Shown: one piece after another, positions 1 to 8,103 of the stretch | Layout of the letters: the number at the start of each line of letters is the position of its first letter | Numbering within the stretch: the first letter of the stretch is position 1 | Assembly: GCF_900108365.1 (NCBI RefSeq) | Contig: NZ_FNWQ01000002.1 | Location: 496,001-560,000 of the forward strand | Source: Chryseobacterium culicis | GTDB lineage: Bacteria > Bacteroidota > Bacteroidia > Flavobacteriales > Weeksellaceae | Length of the DNA stretch: 64,000 nt | Reading direction: 5' to 3' | Notes under the pieces: generated by a model | What the model was told of the DNA's origin: nothing | What the model saw: only the letters and a program-made list of their open reading frames with translations | Databases searched by the model: none | Position numbers and translations under genes: made by a program

Positions 1-254
1 AGTCCTAACATGACCCCCAGTTTATAACCAAATCTTTTCATAAAAAGTCCTGCCGGAATTCCCATCAGTGCATAGGCTCCGAAAATAGAAAGCTGCACAA
101 GGCCTGATTTCGACTTCGAAATGTGAAGAACATTCTGGAAATGCTTATTCAGGACATCCCCCATGGTAAGAGCAATAGCCCAGAAGAAAAATAAGGAGGT
201 AACAAAAGACAGGATGATATAGTATTTCTTATCTGTAAATTTTGGAGTATTCAT
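1..254 (-). CDS. Sugar MFS transporter, FucP-like (N-terminal part)
   Basis: Only the first 84 codons are present; the gene runs off the left edge. The ATG at 252-254 lies 12 bp after the fructokinase stop. The translation begins MNTPKFTDKKYYIILSF and shows a first membrane helix, an FFFWAIA stretch, then a second helix with GAYALMGIPAGLFMKRFGYK. This matches the first two helices and the helix 2-3 loop of the fucose/glucose/galactose:H+ symporter branch of the major facilitator superfamily. As third gene after lacI and a fructokinase, it probably imports the sugar that the kinase phosphorylates, likely fructose or a related hexose. The substrate is inferred from context only. Confidence 0.8.
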   Translation of the reverse strand, partial: MNTPKFTDKKYYIILSFVTSLFFFWAIALTMGDVLNKHFQNVLHISKSKSGLVQLSIFGAYALMGIPAGLFMKRFGYKLGVMLG

Positions 255-266
255 ATAATCTGTTTT

Positions 267-1181
267 TTAAGAAATTCTGCAGCTGTTTTTTTCTCTGAAT
301 GCCCTGAATTCGTCATAGGTGTAATCCGGACATGCTCCTGACTTTGAAGTAATAAACGCTCCTAATGACGTTGCCTGCTTCATGATTTCTTCCGGAGATC
401 TGCCCTGAATTCTTTTAGAAAGAAATCCGGCAAGAAAAGAATCCCCGCTTCCCACAGTATCTTCAATCTCAATATGAACTGCCGGGAAATTGTAAGCTGT
501 ATTCCCTACAAAGTATCTGGCACCCTTACTTCCTTTGGTCAGAACAATTTCATTCAGGGTAAAATAAGTCTGAAGATAGTGGATGCCTGTATCTTCATCA
601 ATATAATCTTCACCGAGATGCTCAAGAATGGTTCTCAGTTCCGCCTTATTCATTTTTACCAGGTCAGCTTTGTGAAGTAATTTTTTTATAAATTCAAAAT
701 CAATAAAAGGAGGGCGGAAATTAACATCAAAAACCCTGAATTTGGAGTATTCCAAAAGTTCCAGCAGTGTATTTTGGGATGTTTCACTTCTTGTGATCAG
801 ACTCCCGAAGACAAATGCTTCTGAATTCTGAATAAGATTTTTATGTTCCGGTAACGATTCAATATAGTCCCAGGCAACTTCTTTTACAATCTCATAGACA
901 GCTTCTCCATGTTCATCAAAATCAGCCAGAACAGTTCCTGTAGGCTTTTCCGCATCTATTTGTATGAAATCTGTTGTTATTCCCCAGTCTTTAATTTGAT
1001 TAAGAAGACGATGTCCTAATTCATCATCTCCAATTCTGCTCAGCATTTTGCTGTCGATTCCCATTTTGAAAAGATTGTAAGCTACATTAAATGGAGCACC
1101 GCCCGCTCTGGATCCGGAAGGGAAAATATCCCATAGTACCTCTCCAAAGCATACGACATAGTTAGATGTATTTGTTATCAT
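267..1181 (-). CDS. PfkB-family carbohydrate kinase, probable fructokinase
   Basis: 304 aa, full length for the family. It has the N-terminal PfkB signature around GGAPFNVAYNLFKMG (residues 27-41) and the C-terminal signature DTVGSGDSFLAGF at residues 241-253, where Asp247 is the expected catalytic base and the GSG forms the anion hole. These enzymes use ATP to phosphorylate a sugar in the cytosol; sequence style and operon suggest fructose to fructose-6-phosphate, but ribokinase-like substrates are not excluded. It is the middle gene of a minus-strand unit with the lacI regulator upstream (54-bp gap) and the MFS transporter 12 bp downstream. A 12-bp palindromic operator lies 6 bp upstream of its start codon, so expression is probably repressed directly by the LacI protein. 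Confidence 0.88.
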   Translation of the reverse strand: MITNTSNYVVCFGEVLWDIFPSGSRAGGAPFNVAYNLFKMGIDSKMLSRIGDDELGHRLLNQIKDWGITTDFIQIDAEKPTGTVLADFDEHGEAVYEIVKEVAWDYIESLPEHKNLIQNSEAFVFGSLITRSETSQNTLLELLEYSKFRVFDVNFRPPFIDFEFIKKLLHKADLVKMNKAELRTILEHLGEDYIDEDTGIHYLQTYFTLNEIVLTKGSKGARYFVGNTAYNFPAVHIEIEDTVGSGDSFLAGFLSKRIQGRSPEEIMKQATSLGAFITSKSGACPDYTYDEFRAFREKNSCRIS

Positions 1182-1187
1182 ATTAGG

Positions 1188-1199
1188 TTAAACGTTTAA
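1188..1199. promoter_or_regulatory. LacI-type operator before the fructokinase gene
   Basis: TTAAACGTTTAA is a perfect 12-bp palindrome with the central CG typical of LacI/GalR-family operators. It lies in the 54-bp gap between lacI and the fructokinase gene, 6 bp before the kinase start. A second copy sharing the 13-base core GGTTAAACGTTTA is at 2446-2457. Its role as the binding site of the adjacent LacI protein is inferred. Confidence 0.7.
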
Positions 1200-1235
1200 G
1201 TTATTGTTTAAAAAAAATGTCTTTATTAAAGTTGA

Positions 1236-2243
1236 TTATTTTAAAGAGGCTTTAGAAATCAGTTTAGCGGATAACGTGATCCTTTTTCCGGTGGCTGCAA
1301 AATTGTTGATCTGTCCATCCAGAAGCTTGATAGCTTCTTCAGCCATCTCTTCAATAGGCTGCTTAATATATGTGATTTCTGTTGGGAAAAGGTGATACGT
1401 ATCAGTTTCATCAAATGCTATTACGGATACCTGTTCCGGGACTTTTATGTTATTTTTAACGAGATAGGCGAGTCCTGCAACAGCCAGTTTATTGCTGGAA
1501 AAATAAAGTGCTGTATTTTCCGGTGAGGTTCCCAGCATCTTCTCAAGTTTTACATGTACTTCCTTGGCAATATTTTCTAATCCTACCAGCAGATACTGTA
1601 TTTCTACTGTTTTTTTAGATATGCGTACCGCCCTTTCAAATCCATGCTGACGGTCCAGCAGATGAGGAAGCTCAGTCTGATAGCCTACATAGATTATCTG
1701 ATCAAAATCTTTTGTAAGAAGCAAACTCGCAGTATGCTCTGCTATTTCGTGGTTGTTTATTGTTATACCGGGGATAGCAACGTCTTTCAGGTACCTGTCA
1801 ATAGTGACAACAGGATATTTGATATCCATAAGGTTTTCAAGGGTTTTTTCTGAACCTGCTACGGGGGCAACAATCATCCCATCCACTTGCTGCTGTGAGA
1901 AAAGCTCAGTAAGTTTCTTGAATTTTTCTGCATTTTCGTCAGAACTTCCAATAATGAGGGTATAGCCCAGTTGTAAAGCTTTATCCTCGAGATTTCTGGC
2001 CATATGAGAATAAAAATCATTGGAGATATCTGCAACAATAAGCCCAAGGAGCTTTGTTTTGTTCGTTTTAAGGCTTTTTGCGATCTTATTGGGAGTATAG
2101 TTAATCGTTTCAGCAATTTCAAAAATTTTTTTCCGGGTCTCTTCGCTGATGCGCTGTCCTTCCTTTCTGTTGAGAACATAAGATACAGTGGCAACGGAAA
2201 CCCCTGCCAGTTTAGCAATATCTTTGATAGAAGACCTTTTCAT
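1236..2243 (-). CDS. LacI-family transcriptional regulator
   Basis: 335 aa, the usual LacI/GalR length. Residues 1-60 form the helix-turn-helix and hinge: IKDIAKLAGVSVATVSYVLN followed by ISEETRKKIFEIAE and YTPNKIAKSLK. Residues from about 62 on form the periplasmic-binding-protein-like effector domain (LLGLIVADISNDFYSHMARN, then VDGMIVAPVAGS). It probably senses a sugar or sugar phosphate and represses the fructokinase-transporter genes and itself: one operator-like palindrome lies between lacI and the kinase gene, another about 200 bp upstream of lacI. A TTG-N21-TATTTTTG promoter at 2261-2292 fits this start. Confidence 0.92.
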   Translation of the reverse strand: MKRSSIKDIAKLAGVSVATVSYVLNRKEGQRISEETRKKIFEIAETINYTPNKIAKSLKTNKTKLLGLIVADISNDFYSHMARNLEDKALQLGYTLIIGSSDENAEKFKKLTELFSQQQVDGMIVAPVAGSEKTLENLMDIKYPVVTIDRYLKDVAIPGITINNHEIAEHTASLLLTKDFDQIIYVGYQTELPHLLDRQHGFERAVRISKKTVEIQYLLVGLENIAKEVHVKLEKMLGTSPENTALYFSSNKLAVAGLAYLVKNNIKVPEQVSVIAFDETDTYHLFPTEITYIKQPIEEMAEEAIKLLDGQINNFAATGKRITLSAKLISKASLK

Positions 2244-2260
2244 TTCATTTTTTTGAAAGA

Positions 2261-2292
2261 CAAAAATATTTCATAAAATAGTAAAAAAACAA
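2261..2292 (-). promoter_or_regulatory. Promoter of the lacI-kinase-transporter operon
   Basis: On the minus strand, TTG (2290-2292), a 21-nt spacer and TATTTTTG (2261-2268) match the Bacteroidota pattern TTG-N17-23-TAnnTTTG. The -7 box lies 18 bp upstream of the lacI start codon. Confidence 0.55.
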
Positions 2293-2738
2293 TAGGGTAA
2301 TTTATTTGGCAGTTAAAGAAAATAATGTAATTTAGCGGACTTTTTTTATTTATAGTAAAATATTGATAATCAATTGTTTGAACTAAAGTTATTAATTTAA
2401 TGTTAATAAATGGTTACATTATGCTGTACTCATTGTTAGTTTTGGTTAAACGTTTATCCATTAAATTTTTAAAATGTGATGTTATTTTTAACAATTGAGT
2501 ACATAAGACACTTTTCAGCCGATATAAAAGCATTATGATATGCTTTCAAATTGATAGTTAAGGCAAATTCCTCAATTGGCACCTGATTATTTAATACATA
2601 GAAATCATTTTTTTAAATTTTTTGCATAGTAATTCAGGATATTTTCATTTTTTTTCTCAAAATAAAAACCAGATAAGTATTACACTCGTAAATATTGTAA
2701 AAGTCTTTTATCATAAAAACTAATACAATTACACAAAT
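2293..2738. other. Intergenic region with a distal LacI operator (2446-2457)
   Basis: About 450 bp of AT-rich sequence between divergent genes. The one clear element is TTAAACGTTTAT at 2446-2457, which shares a 13-base core with the operator at 1188-1199. It lies about 155 bp upstream of the lacI promoter and about 280 bp upstream of the divergent secreted-protein gene. No gene, RNA structure or convincing plus-strand promoter was seen. Confidence 0.6.
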
Positions 2739-3530
2739 ATGAAAAAAATGAATTTTGTGGTTCCTGTTTTATTGGGTGGTTTTTCAATTGTAACAGCTCA
2801 GATCGGAATCGGGACAGCTTCTCCCAACGCCAATGCCATGGTGGATGTAACCAGTACAAATAAAGGAGTATTGGTTCCAAGACTTGCTCTTGTTTCTACC
2901 AATAATGCCTCTCCACTTTCAGCCCATGTTGCCGGGATGACAATCTATAACACGGCTGCTAATAATTCTGTAGCTTCCCATCCTGTATATCCCGGAGCTT
3001 ACTATAATGACGGCACTCAATGGTTAAGAAAATCTACATGGAATGATGCCAGAACCATTACGGGAGGAAGTATAAGTGATCCTGTTTCGCTGATCACGGC
3101 AGATGCGGCAGCGGAAACGGCACAGAGCACGATTCTGAGTACAATTCCTTTTACTTTAGACAGACCATCAACTGTCGAGTTCAGCGCCAATATCTCTACA
3201 CGGTATACAGCTTCAGGGAGTAATACGGCTCCATTATCAGACGGAGCTGTAAAATTGTGCACCATTAATTTTCAGTTTACCACCGCTCCTTCCGGTATAT
3301 CGACAACGGCTTTTTTTGGAGATCATTCTACTTCATATGTCAATTCACTTTCTGCTGCAGGAACGGTAACGGGAGATGTTTATGTAAATCCATATGCTGT
3401 GGTTACCTTACCCGTGGGCAGCTACGTTTTAAATGTAAGAGGTTCTGTTTTAAGCGGAACAGCTTTCAGAATAGGCTATGGCGGGGGAACCCATGATATG
3501 ATCCAGATTAAAGCAACTCCCATACAATAA
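2739..3530 (+). CDS. Secreted protein, tandem paralogue 1 of 3
   Basis: 263 aa of unknown function. Residues 1-20 are a signal peptide ending in VTAQ, so the protein is exported. The segment just after it (IGIGTASPNANAMVDV, then STNKGVLVPRLAL, HVAGMTIYNTAAN and YYNDGTQW, to about residue 90) is a motif series common at the N-terminus of Bacteroidota secreted and tail-fibre-like proteins. The remaining 170 residues are beta-rich, low in charge and high in Thr/Ser, and look like a jelly-roll or adhesin-type domain. The same architecture follows in the next two genes on the same strand, showing local gene duplication. No T9SS tail is visible. Confidence 0.85.
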   Translation: MKKMNFVVPVLLGGFSIVTAQIGIGTASPNANAMVDVTSTNKGVLVPRLALVSTNNASPLSAHVAGMTIYNTAANNSVASHPVYPGAYYNDGTQWLRKSTWNDARTITGGSISDPVSLITADAAAETAQSTILSTIPFTLDRPSTVEFSANISTRYTASGSNTAPLSDGAVKLCTINFQFTTAPSGISTTAFFGDHSTSYVNSLSAAGTVTGDVYVNPYAVVTLPVGSYVLNVRGSVLSGTAFRIGYGGGTHDMIQIKATPIQ

Positions 3531-3567
3531 TTGAGGAGCCATATTATAACAGTGCTAAAATTCCAAA

Positions 3568-4362
3568 ATGAAAAAAAATAAATATATCAGTCTACTATTC
3601 ATCGGTTTTTGTTTGTTTACAAATGCACAGGTTGGGGTAGGGGTGCAGAGTCCAAATGCCAATGCGCAATTGGATATTACAAGTACTAATAAAGGATTTC
3701 TACTACCCAGAGTTGCATTGGTAGCAACTAATAATCCGGCACCGCTTACCAGCCACGTAGCCGGAATGACCGTGTACAATACAGCCACTAATACTTCTGC
3801 GGCGGCCAATCCTGTGTATCCTGGTGAGTACTATAATGACGGAACGCAATGGCAGAGAAATTCCGCTTTAAATGATGTAAAAATGATTGCAGGAGGTACT
3901 ATTGCAGATTTACTTTCATCGACTCCTGTAGATGTTCCTGCAGGCAGCCCTGTCAATACAACATTAGCAACTTTTTCCTTTACTCTGGACAGACCTTCCA
4001 GTGTAGATTTCGGAGGAAATATTTCTATGTCATTTACGGCAAATGGTGATAGTAACACTCCGGTAGGTGATTCTTCTGTAAAAGTAGTTACTGTGAATTT
4101 CATATTTACTTCAGCACCTGCGGGAGTAGCTGTCAATACTCCATTCGGGGGCAGTACAATGACTTATATGAATGCAACGACTGCTAATATAACCACCATT
4201 ACAGGTAATCTTTATACAGCTCCTCATGCATTACTTCAATTGCCGGCGGGAAATTATGTTGTTACTATAACTGGAACAGCATCTGGCGCATCTCCTTTCA
4301 GAGTTAATTATGGATCAGGTATTCGTGATCTTGCCCAGATTAAAGCCACTCCAACAAAATAA
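3568..4362 (+). CDS. Secreted protein, tandem paralogue 2 of 3
   Basis: 264 aa with a signal peptide (MKKNKYISLLFIGFCLFTNA) and the same N-terminal series as its neighbours: VGVGVQSPNANAQLDI, STNKGFLLPRVAL, HVAGMTVYNTATN and YYNDGTQWQR. The C-terminal half again has DRPSSVDFGGNIS and ends INYGSG-like then IKATP, as in paralogue 1. It starts 37 bp after the previous stop with no terminator between them, so all three are probably cotranscribed. Function unknown; I infer a surface or extracellular structural protein. Confidence 0.85.
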   Translation: MKKNKYISLLFIGFCLFTNAQVGVGVQSPNANAQLDITSTNKGFLLPRVALVATNNPAPLTSHVAGMTVYNTATNTSAAANPVYPGEYYNDGTQWQRNSALNDVKMIAGGTIADLLSSTPVDVPAGSPVNTTLATFSFTLDRPSSVDFGGNISMSFTANGDSNTPVGDSSVKVVTVNFIFTSAPAGVAVNTPFGGSTMTYMNATTANITTITGNLYTAPHALLQLPAGNYVVTITGTASGASPFRVNYGSGIRDLAQIKATPTK

Positions 4363-4402
4363 AAGTAAAATTATGGAGTACACATTGATAAAAACAGGAA
4401 TA

Positions 4403-5218
4403 ATGAAAAACTTATTATATATAGTAATCATTTTTTCAGGAGGATTATCTCCGATGTCGGCCCAAGTGGGAATAGGCCTTGCTTCACCCAACAGCAATGC
4501 AATGCTGGAGGTAAGCAGTACCAATAAAGGCTTACTGCTTCCCAGAGTAGCTCTTACCGCAACCAATAATCCGGCCCCCCTTTCAGCGCATGTTGCCGGA
4601 ATGACGGTATATAACACGGCAACAAACAATTCTGTAGCTGCAAATCCTGTTTATCCGGGAGAATATTACAACGACGGAACTCAGTGGCAGCGAAAAACTG
4701 CGTGGTCTGAAAAAACAACCCTTTCAGGAGGTACCATCGCTGGAGATGCACTTGCAGCAACAATTTTAGATGTACCGGCTGCTACCACCAGCGGGTCTAT
4801 ATCCACTATTACTCTGGCGACCCTGTCATTTACCCTCAGCAAACCTTCTTTGGTAGAGTTTAATTCTAATATTTCTGCAGTTTTTACCAACCCGGGGATT
4901 TCCCAGGGAAGTGCCGGAGCTGGAATAACGGATAATGTGGTGAAATTATGTACGCTGTACTATTCATTTACTGCAGCACCTGCGGGTATTCCTACTAATA
5001 GCGTGTTTGGATTATCCTCACTCACTTATATTAATAGCTTTGCAACATTTGTTGCAACAGGTAATTTTTATCTTGTTCCCCGTTCTACTTTAACTTTACC
5101 TGCGGGAAATTATACCCTTACAGTAAACGGTGCCGGAGCAAGCGGAACAGCCTTTAGACTGACGTTCGGATCTGGTAATCGTGATGCTATTAATATAAGG
5201 GCAACTCCTATCAAATAG
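4403..5218 (+). CDS. Secreted protein, tandem paralogue 3 of 3
   Basis: 271 aa from the ATG at 4403, chosen because it opens directly into a signal peptide (MKNLLYIVIIFSGGLSPMSA); an in-frame ATG at 4373 would add ten non-signal residues. It shares VGIGLASPNSNAMLEV, STNKGLLLPRVAL, HVAGMTVYNTATNNS, YYNDGTQWQR and a C-terminus ending INIRATPIK with the two preceding genes. It has a slightly longer central loop (residues about 100-130). It is followed at once by a strong palindromic terminator, marking the end of the three-gene unit. Function unknown. Confidence 0.85.
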   Translation: MKNLLYIVIIFSGGLSPMSAQVGIGLASPNSNAMLEVSSTNKGLLLPRVALTATNNPAPLSAHVAGMTVYNTATNNSVAANPVYPGEYYNDGTQWQRKTAWSEKTTLSGGTIAGDALAATILDVPAATTSGSISTITLATLSFTLSKPSLVEFNSNISAVFTNPGISQGSAGAGITDNVVKLCTLYYSFTAAPAGIPTNSVFGLSSLTYINSFATFVATGNFYLVPRSTLTLPAGNYTLTVNGAGASGTAFRLTFGSGNRDAINIRATPIK

Positions 5219-5227
5219 ATAGGGAGT

Positions 5228-5263
5228 AAATTCTACAAAATTTAAATTTTGTAGAATTTTTGT
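5228..5263 (+). terminator. Terminator after the paralogue triplet
   Basis: Positions 5228-5259 are a 32-bp perfect palindrome with 16-bp arms centred on TTTAAA, starting 9 bp after the stop codon and running into further T residues. It probably ends the three-gene transcript. Confidence 0.75.
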
Positions 5264-5335
5264 GTTGTAAGTATTTCTATGTTTTATATCCAATAATTTC
5301 AGCAGAATATCCTAGATTTGGAAAAAATAAAAGAC

Positions 5336-6079
5336 ATGGAATTTTCACCTTTTAATCCGGTAATCAGGCTTTGTCTGCAGGGAATGAGCTTTGAAGAGAA
5401 AGAAATGCCTGAAGAAGCAATTCGTCTGTTTTTACAAGCGTGGGAAGAAGCTTCGGACGACCATGAAAAATTTCTGGCGGCTCATTATGTAGCGCGTCAT
5501 CAGAAAACAGTTGCAGATCGTTTACAGTGGCTGGAAACATCTTTAGAGTTTGCGCTAAAAATAAATGACGATACCGTTAAAAGTGCCCTGCCCGCTCTTT
5601 ATCAGAATATTTCCAAATGCTGGCAGGAACTGGGAGATGCGGAAAAGTCAAAAAAGAATGCTGAACTGTCTTTGTTGCTTAAAAATCATCCCTCTGATAA
5701 AGGTCCTTTTTATCACGGGACAAAAGCCGATCTAAAAATCGGTGATCTTCTCACAGCCGGTGGAAATTCTAATTATCAGTCAGAACTGAAAATGAATCAT
5801 ATTTATTTCACTGCTTTAACCAATGGGGCAGGACTTGCTGCTGCACTGGCAAAAGGTGATGGCGCAGAGCGTGTATATCTAGTTGAACCAACAGGGGATT
5901 TTGAAAATGATCCCAATGTCACGGATAAAAAATTTCCGGGAAATCCCACCCGTTCTTACCGTTCAGCAATGCCATTGAAAATTATCGGAGAAATTACACA
6001 ATGGAACAGGCCAACGTCTGAAGACCTTCAAAAATTCAGGGAAAAGCTGAAAAACAGCAGCGGTGAGATCATCAATTAA
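5336..6079 (+). CDS. arr: TPR-like domain fused to rifampin ADP-ribosyltransferase (Arr)
   Basis: 247 aa from the ATG at 5336; a TTG at 5318 would add six residues. Residues 124-223 match the Arr family, which transfers ADP-ribose from NAD+ to rifampicin and inactivates it. The expected triad is present: His127 in FYHGTK, Tyr157 in NHIYFTA and Asp192 in FENDPN. The family blocks VEPTGDFE, TDKKFPGNPTRSYRS and IIGEI follow in order. Ordinary Arr proteins are about 140 aa; here an extra 120 residues of amphipathic helices precede the domain and look like TPR or alpha-solenoid repeats (PEEAIRLFLQAWEEA, then RLQWLETSLEFALK and WQELGDAEKSKKNAELSL). The gene stands alone between terminated units. 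Rifampicin as the true substrate is inferred from the family; the helical domain may position another target. Confidence 0.88.
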   Translation: MEFSPFNPVIRLCLQGMSFEEKEMPEEAIRLFLQAWEEASDDHEKFLAAHYVARHQKTVADRLQWLETSLEFALKINDDTVKSALPALYQNISKCWQELGDAEKSKKNAELSLLLKNHPSDKGPFYHGTKADLKIGDLLTAGGNSNYQSELKMNHIYFTALTNGAGLAAALAKGDGAERVYLVEPTGDFENDPNVTDKKFPGNPTRSYRSAMPLKIIGEITQWNRPTSEDLQKFREKLKNSSGEIIN

Positions 6080-6163
6080 TTTACAATAATTATTATTCTT
6101 AATTGATTGAAATCATAATCTGCTGACAGTAATATCAGTAAATTGTTTCTATAAAAAGAAAAT

Positions 6164-6391
6164 ATGAAATATAACGAAGCTTTACAATATAAAAAGGAAG
6201 CTGTAGAAAAAGCTGACGATTCTGTTCTTGAAAATTATTATATAGTAATTGTTCCGGCTGACACTGATGAGAGTGCTAAATATATTGAAGAATATTCGAA
6301 GCATCCTGATCAATTCAAGGATGAAAGCTGTAAAAAATACTGTTCCAATGAAGAATATTTGGTTGTGAGCTTCAAGAAAGATTCCTTATAA
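6164..6391 (+). CDS. Small hypothetical protein
   Basis: 75 aa, acidic and soluble, with no signal peptide or membrane segment. It reads as one alpha/beta unit: a helical start (YNEALQYKKEAVEKAD), a hydrophobic strand (YYIVIVPAD), an acidic loop, and a final strand (EYLVVSFKK). A pair of cysteines sits at KKYCSN and DESCKK. I do not recognise the family. It follows the Arr gene by 84 bp without an obvious terminator and could be cotranscribed with it. Confidence 0.6.
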   Translation: MKYNEALQYKKEAVEKADDSVLENYYIVIVPADTDESAKYIEEYSKHPDQFKDESCKKYCSNEEYLVVSFKKDSL

Positions 6392-6520
6392 TTTCATCCG
6401 AAATAATAAAGCCCTGCTATAACATCATTATAAGAGATTCCTGTAAATTGAATATGTTTATGACTATACTCATAAATGGCAGAATGAATGTTTCCTACTT
6501 TTGGGATAAGTTTTTCATTC

Positions 6521-6577
6521 ATCCAATAGTTTTTAGCCTCCTATCCGGGGGCTTTTCTATTGGATTGTTTTTTATTA
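6521..6577 (+). terminator. Composite hairpin, probable terminator
   Basis: Two nested inverted repeats: an outer 9-bp pair ATCCAATAG (6521-6529) with CTATTGGAT (6557-6565), and an inner 7-bp pair AGCCTCC (6535-6541) with GGGGGCT (6547-6553), with T-rich internal loops and a T-rich tail (6566-6577). It probably ends plus-strand transcription from the small ORF upstream. Confidence 0.55.
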
Positions 6578-6601
6578 TTTATCAGAGAACATTTTCAATA
6601 T

Positions 6602-6634
6602 AACAAAAACAGCCGCAATAGAATATTACGGCTG
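6602..6634 (-). terminator. Terminator of the gene ending at 6659
   Basis: Arms 6610-6620 and 6624-6634 form an 11-bp stem with one wobble pair and a 3-nt loop. On the minus strand it is followed by a TTTTTG tract. It lies 25 bp beyond the stop codon. Confidence 0.75.
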
Positions 6635-6658
6635 CCTTTTGAAATCATATAACGACTA

Positions 6659-7342
6659 TTATAAAGATCTGGAGCGGGCAATATTAATAAGATACACAAG
6701 GTGTGCATACATGCTTCGCTTTACAGACTCTACTTTTATATCTCCGGTGGTCTGGTTAATGGTGGTTACTAGATCTGTATTGCATTGGCCGGCGAAGTTT
6801 CCACTTCCTAAATAATTGGCTGTATTGGCACTGGGATAAGAAATCCTCGGGTAATCCGGTGCTGTCTGATTGGCAACTGGTGCTGTGCCGGCAAATCCCT
6901 TATTATCAATATATCGGGCTGTCCAGGTTCCTAAAAACTGTCCGTTACCCGTATTAATAGTCTGTCCTACCACAATTTGAGTATCCACAGGATTACTGAA
7001 TCCGGCACAGGAAGAATAATGATTAACAGAAACGGTACATGAAGATGCGTTATCAGTAGGTTGGAAGCATTTTCCTTCATAAACGGTAAATCTCTGCTCT
7101 GCAGAGGTCATGGAAGTGTTTAATAGTGCTTTCGGGGCAAAAATCTCTTCCGGGGAAATCAGGGTTAAAACTCCTTCTGCATCAGCTGCCACAATTTTTT
7201 TTTCTGCATTGGAAAGCGCTCTTACTCTTACCAGACCATTAACATCTAAGGTCTGAGTGGGGGAGGATGTATTAATCCCAACCTGTGCTGTTAAACTGCC
7301 ACCAATGGCAAGCGCTGCCAAAAAGAATGTCTTTGTTTTCAT
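6659..7342 (-). CDS. Secreted hypothetical protein
   Basis: 227 aa from the ATG at 7340-7342, chosen because it begins a clean signal peptide (MKTKTFFLAALAIGGSLTAQ); an upstream in-frame ATG would add ten residues. After cleavage comes VGINTSSPTQTLDVNGLVRV, the N-terminal motif seen in many Bacteroidota secreted proteins and in the tandem triplet nearby. The mature part has at least four cysteines (GKCFQP, SSCTV, SSCAG, GQCNTD), probably disulfide-paired. Function unknown. It is transcribed towards a strong terminator at 6602-6634. Confidence 0.75.
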   Translation of the reverse strand: MKTKTFFLAALAIGGSLTAQVGINTSSPTQTLDVNGLVRVRALSNAEKKIVAADAEGVLTLISPEEIFAPKALLNTSMTSAEQRFTVYEGKCFQPTDNASSCTVSVNHYSSCAGFSNPVDTQIVVGQTINTGNGQFLGTWTARYIDNKGFAGTAPVANQTAPDYPRISYPSANTANYLGSGNFAGQCNTDLVTTINQTTGDIKVESVKRSMYAHLVYLINIARSRSL

Positions 7343-7724
7343 GTTATTTCTTGAAAAGGTTAAATTTTTCACTAAGGTAAGAAATATCTTGAAAATAGAA
7401 ACGATAATACCACAAAATACTCTATAAAGTAATTGTAAACGAATATTGAATATAATAATATGAGTTTTTATGTTTATCCTTACAATAATTCAACATGTAA
7501 ACAGCTTGTATTTGTTTGAAAAATATTTGTATTTTAGCCGAAATATGTTGTTTTTTAACAAACATATTGGGTACTGATTAAAATTCAGATAATTTGAATA
7601 AAAAATTAGTAGATTTGCACGGAACAAAAAATAATAAATATTAAACACTATTCTTTGTGACGAACCCTATAGCGGGATGTTACAGAGAATAAACAGGATT
7701 TTAGGTTATAAAACTACTGAAACT
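7343..7724. other. Divergent intergenic region with promoter-like boxes
   Basis: About 380 bp between divergent genes. A TAGATTTG box at 7610-7617 matches the -7 consensus on the plus strand and could serve the lipoprotein gene, leaving a leader of about 100 nt; no correctly spaced -33 TTG was found. An inverted repeat AATATGTT (7542-7549) / AACATATT (7561-7568) lies just upstream and might be an operator. No gene seen. Confidence 0.45.
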
Positions 7725-8096
7725 ATGAAGAAACTTTTTTTACTTTTATTTACGGCGTTTTTATTTATCGGTTGCAGCTCTGATGATGATACCATTTATG
7801 ATTATGTAGGAACATGGTCTGGTTCTTATGAAGGAAATGACAAAGGAGTCTGGAATCTTGTGGTAGATGAAAGTGGTAAAGTGGTAGGAACAATGCATTC
7901 CGATGTAAATAATGAAAATTATAATATCTCCGGGAATTTAAGTGAAACAGGAGATCTGAATGCAACAGTAGGGCTTCCTTCAAAAGGAGAATTCAAAGGA
8001 ACACTATCTTCTGTAGATAAAAAAGGAAACGGAAACTGGGTCAACTCACTTCCTACACCTGCCAAATCAGGAACATGGAAAGGAGAAAAGAAATAA
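7725..8096 (+). CDS. Surface-exposed lipoprotein, hypothetical
   Basis: 123 aa from the ATG at 7725, selected because it starts a lipoprotein signal (MKKLFLLLFTAFLFIGC, lipid-modified Cys17). The residues after Cys17 are SSDDD, matching the acidic lipoprotein export signal that sends Bacteroidota lipoproteins to the outer face of the outer membrane. The mature part is a small beta-rich domain with repeated G-x-W/G-x-M strands (VGTWSGSYEG, GVWNLVV, GKVVGTM, GTWKGEKK), resembling a lipocalin-like barrel. Function unknown. Confidence 0.75.
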   Translation: MKKLFLLLFTAFLFIGCSSDDDTIYDYVGTWSGSYEGNDKGVWNLVVDESGKVVGTMHSDVNNENYNISGNLSETGDLNATVGLPSKGEFKGTLSSVDKKGNGNWVNSLPTPAKSGTWKGEKK

Positions 8097-8103
8097 AAAT
8101 AAG

